Below are positions 61,126 to 64,000 of a stretch of DNA of 64,000 nucleotides, in pieces. The notes beneath the pieces were generated by a model. That model saw only the letters and a list, made by a program, of their open reading frames with translations, searched no databases and was not told where the DNA came from. A program made the position numbers and the translations under genes. How positions within the stretch are numbered: the first letter of the stretch is position 1; each line of letters begins with the position of its first letter. The DNA is from Mucor racemosus (Eukaryota; Mucoromycota; Mucoromycetes; Mucorales; Mucoraceae). The stretch lies in contig JAPEHQ010000010.1 of the NCBI GenBank assembly GCA_027405735.1, forward strand, positions 2,130,601-2,194,600. Reading direction: 5' to 3'.

Positions 61126-64000
61126 AAAGAGACTAGTACTGATTCAATCACGGAAAACGTAGGGTCTTTATTGCAAAATGAAAAGGAAACCAAGAACTAT
61201 TAGGTCTCGGTTCCTGAAGACATAGTATTTATACTACAATTTCTATTAAATGACAGTTCTATTAGGAATTAAAACTGAATAAAAGGGAAAAAACAGACAA
61301 TAAATACTGATCCAAGTAAGCTGCGGTTCTACGTAAACATAGATATGAATATGCATTAAAAGTATTTCAGATACATTATCAGCTTTCATGGGCCATCGTG
61401 CATTCGATAGGTTTGAACAACAAGTTGGTTGTCTGCTATTTATGTCTCACTACGGCCGAACTATGCTTCCCATGGGCATAATGATCTGCACAAATGGGCA
61501 GAATAAAAAATTTTGTGCAGATCATTATGCCCAGATGAGCAGAGCAATGAGATCAAGGTTTCTTAGTCAATTTATTAAAGTATATCAATTATAATATAAT
61601 TAATAAAGGAGATAATTTGAATGGTTTAAAGCAGATGTGAGTTACTCTGGCTCAACAGAATTGCCTTATTGACGAGATATATTAATTTGAAATTTGGGGT
61701 TTGAAAGAGTTCTGCCCATGTTTTCCTACTGTTTATTGGGAAAAAATTATTAACTGTTAATGTAAGGGCACGTTATAATATTTTTTTGAAACAAAAAAAG
61801 CATCCAAAGCTTAGTCATTTTTTTGTTCCATCATATACGTTATAATCAATGCATTTTGATCGAAAGTCCATATCTAACAACAGAAAAATTGGTAAATATA
61901 AATGTATAAAGCAAAGCTTACTTTTGAATGAATATACTAATTATTTTTATTCACATTGATAGGTTCAAAAAACATAATAGTTATGTACAATCGTTGCTAC
62001 TAAATTGCAAAATTTGATATGCAGACAATTATTGAAGCATTTATTCTGTTTTTTTTTGGTAATGCTACAAATCATCGTTCAATATAACTGAATAGTAATG
62101 AATCCGAAAAAAATCACAACTGGTAAAAAACTGACACCCAATGTACATCGAGGTCAAGATTGATAAAAGGTGGTGTATTCATTGTATCATGGAAATCGCA
62201 ACATTTTGATGGATAGAAATTACAGGACTAAGATGTTGTGTTCGCGTCAGGGTTTTTAAAAGGGTTTTAAAAGCATACTCCATCATTAAACTTATTTAGA
62301 TATTATATACTCACCACCATATGCTATTAGTATTACCTTGATTTTTATATTACTGCTGTATTATTAAAAATCAAGCTTTCCATAGCTTATAACAATGACG
62401 ATGGGATATTTCTGATTTTAGATTGACATTCATCATAAGGCCGGCTGATGATACGTTTGATACTATTGTAGATAACACCAGTCAATTTAATTTATGAAAT
62501 TGAATGAAAATACCAAGGAACCATTTGGAAGTACTTAAGTTCGTTCTGGTAAAGCATTAAATAATAAATTGGCTTGGCCCAATAGGTTCCAGTGATGATC
62601 ATGTTTATGTTTATGATATTGGAGAGATAAGACTAAAAATCAATATTAATTTTTTCTAACGCAATAATTATAACGACTATACTATCATCAAATAAACTAC
62701 TGTACCATACAATATTAACGTATATAAATATTTACAGTAATAAGCCTGAATCAAGTGGGTACATCATTGTAAATTCTTGAAAAAGTTCTCAAGTATTATA
62801 AATCACTTATTTTTAAGACTTACAAGGCTTATAAGCGGAATATTAATTTAGAAATTATTTTTGTCCAGATCATCAATTTTGACATTTTTTAATTTTTTTT
62901 TTTTTGGTTTTGCAAATCTAGAGTTAATCATAGTATCAATTATAAAAACAAAAAATATACACATATGCAGAATTTAGTGCTCTATTTGCTCAATAAAAAA
63001 TAATAAACATTTTTATTGCAAAATATAACATGAAAATCCTTTAATCAAAAAACCGTTTTTGGGGCAAAAGTGCAAAGTTTCATTACTTAACATTCAATAT
63101 TAAGCTTTTATAAAATGTGTATTAGTGATGGCTACAATTTTTTCTCACAATGTAGTATATTTAAACGTTGATTTTGGTATCAAAACTTGATTTTTCTGTT
63201 TTTTGATTAAAATCATGAGTGTTGGTAAGGATAAAATGAGTCCAGAAAATGTCTGCTACAAAAACTGAATTTTCAGACCATACGTGGTTAAATATAAGAA
63301 AAGTTATAAAAAGGGCGCTTTTTTATTTAAAATTTAGATATACTACTGTATATACTATAGTACGAGAGGCTTAGCCGTTCAATCTTGCTATGCTTAATTA
63401 TGGCGTCGCTCTACGGGTTTGCTTTTGCATTTTTTAATGATGTGTATGATATGATAGACGACGGTTTTTTTGGTAGAAAAATGTATGTTTCTATAATAAC
63501 AGATATTGTTTATTTTATTTAGTTTATGGCTCATGCGCTGTAATGCTGCTTTACATTGGTTAAAATGAGCAATTTAGCAGGGTTTTAATTATGCTAAATA
63601 AGTAAAGCCTTGAAACCCCTTTTCTACGCGTGTTTCTCTCTTTTTAATTTTCATATTCCAAGGATTTATTCACCGTTTGATAAGGCATCATATCAGACTA
63701 TCACGCTGGTATTCCTTTCTTTTATCTGAATGTGCATGTTAACATAAGGGACTAATGTTTTTAATAAAATATCAGTCTATATTAGAGACTGATATTTTCA
63801 TTTAGCCGCATTCTAAGATTAAATATCATTACTTACTACTGTATTGTTAGACGTATTTCTTGATGATTACCTGATCAAATCAAAGGCATAATGATATTTA
63901 TATCTACTCAACGAAAGCTAGAACTGGCTGCAAACCCATTAGTATTCCAGAAAAGTGATAAATTTTTTAAATGATGATATAAAAACAAAAAAAAAATACT

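Larger units (their letters stand above)
54561..64000 (-). repeat. Right arm of the giant inverted repeat (continues past the window)
   Basis: Reverse complement of 48976 down to 39421. It contains mirrored copies of everything in the left arm: truncated LTR-C (54561-55031), U3 (about 54561-56840), LTR-A (57687-58058), minisatellite, tandem 91-bp units (two), hairpin MITE (60988-61125) and U4 (about 61830-64000). Small indels increase in the last 600 bp. Confidence 0.95.

Overview
The window looks like nuclear DNA of an early-diverging fungus, most likely Mucoromycota (Mucorales-like). This rests on the AT-rich base composition, many short GT-AG introns (about 50-90 nt), fungal gene families (Opi1, Syg1/XPR1, ELO elongase, RBX1), and two genes that are usually lost in yeasts: a DIS3L-type exonuclease and a U11/U12-20K minor-spliceosome protein. 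Species was not determined. All gene models were spliced by hand from the sequence. Every model has a consistent reading frame from exon to exon.

Gene-rich part (1-34.7 kb), in order: 3' part of a pepsin-like aspartic protease homologue that has lost its second catalytic Asp (+); RBX1 RING subunit of cullin ligases (+); a mitochondrial coiled-coil protein of the MCUR1/Fmp32 (DUF1640) family (-); a ZMAT5/U11-U12-20K homologue (-); an Opi1-type regulator (+); ribosomal protein L7/uL30 with a box C/D snoRNA in its second intron (-); an LYR-motif protein (-); a Syg1/XPR1 phosphate exporter (-); a 16-exon DIS3L exoribonuclease containing a U12-type AT-AC intron (+); an F-box/LRR-like protein (+); a WD-repeat protein resembling a TFIIIC subunit (+); a hotdog thioesterase (+); and an ELO fatty acid elongase (+). 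Most are unrelated housekeeping genes. The one functional link inside the window is between the minor-spliceosome protein gene and the AT-AC intron in DIS3L, whose removal needs that machinery.

Repeat-rich part (21.6-26.2 kb and 34.7-64 kb): no convincing host genes. It holds at least three families of solo LTRs, most with perfect 5-bp target duplications, a Tc1-type transposon with perfect 212-bp terminal inverted repeats and a broken transposase, a pogo-like MITE, a four-copy hairpin MITE family, and two larger degenerate repeat families named here R1 and U.

From about 39.4 kb to the end of the window lies a very large inverted repeat. Arms of at least 9.5 kb (39421-48976 and 54561-64000, running off the window) flank a 5.6-kb spacer that carries the Tc1 element. 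The arms are nearly identical but differ by one 91-bp tandem unit and one 19-bp tandem unit. The inner edge of the symmetry lies inside a solo LTR. This is either a real palindromic duplication or an assembly product, and the sequence alone cannot settle which.
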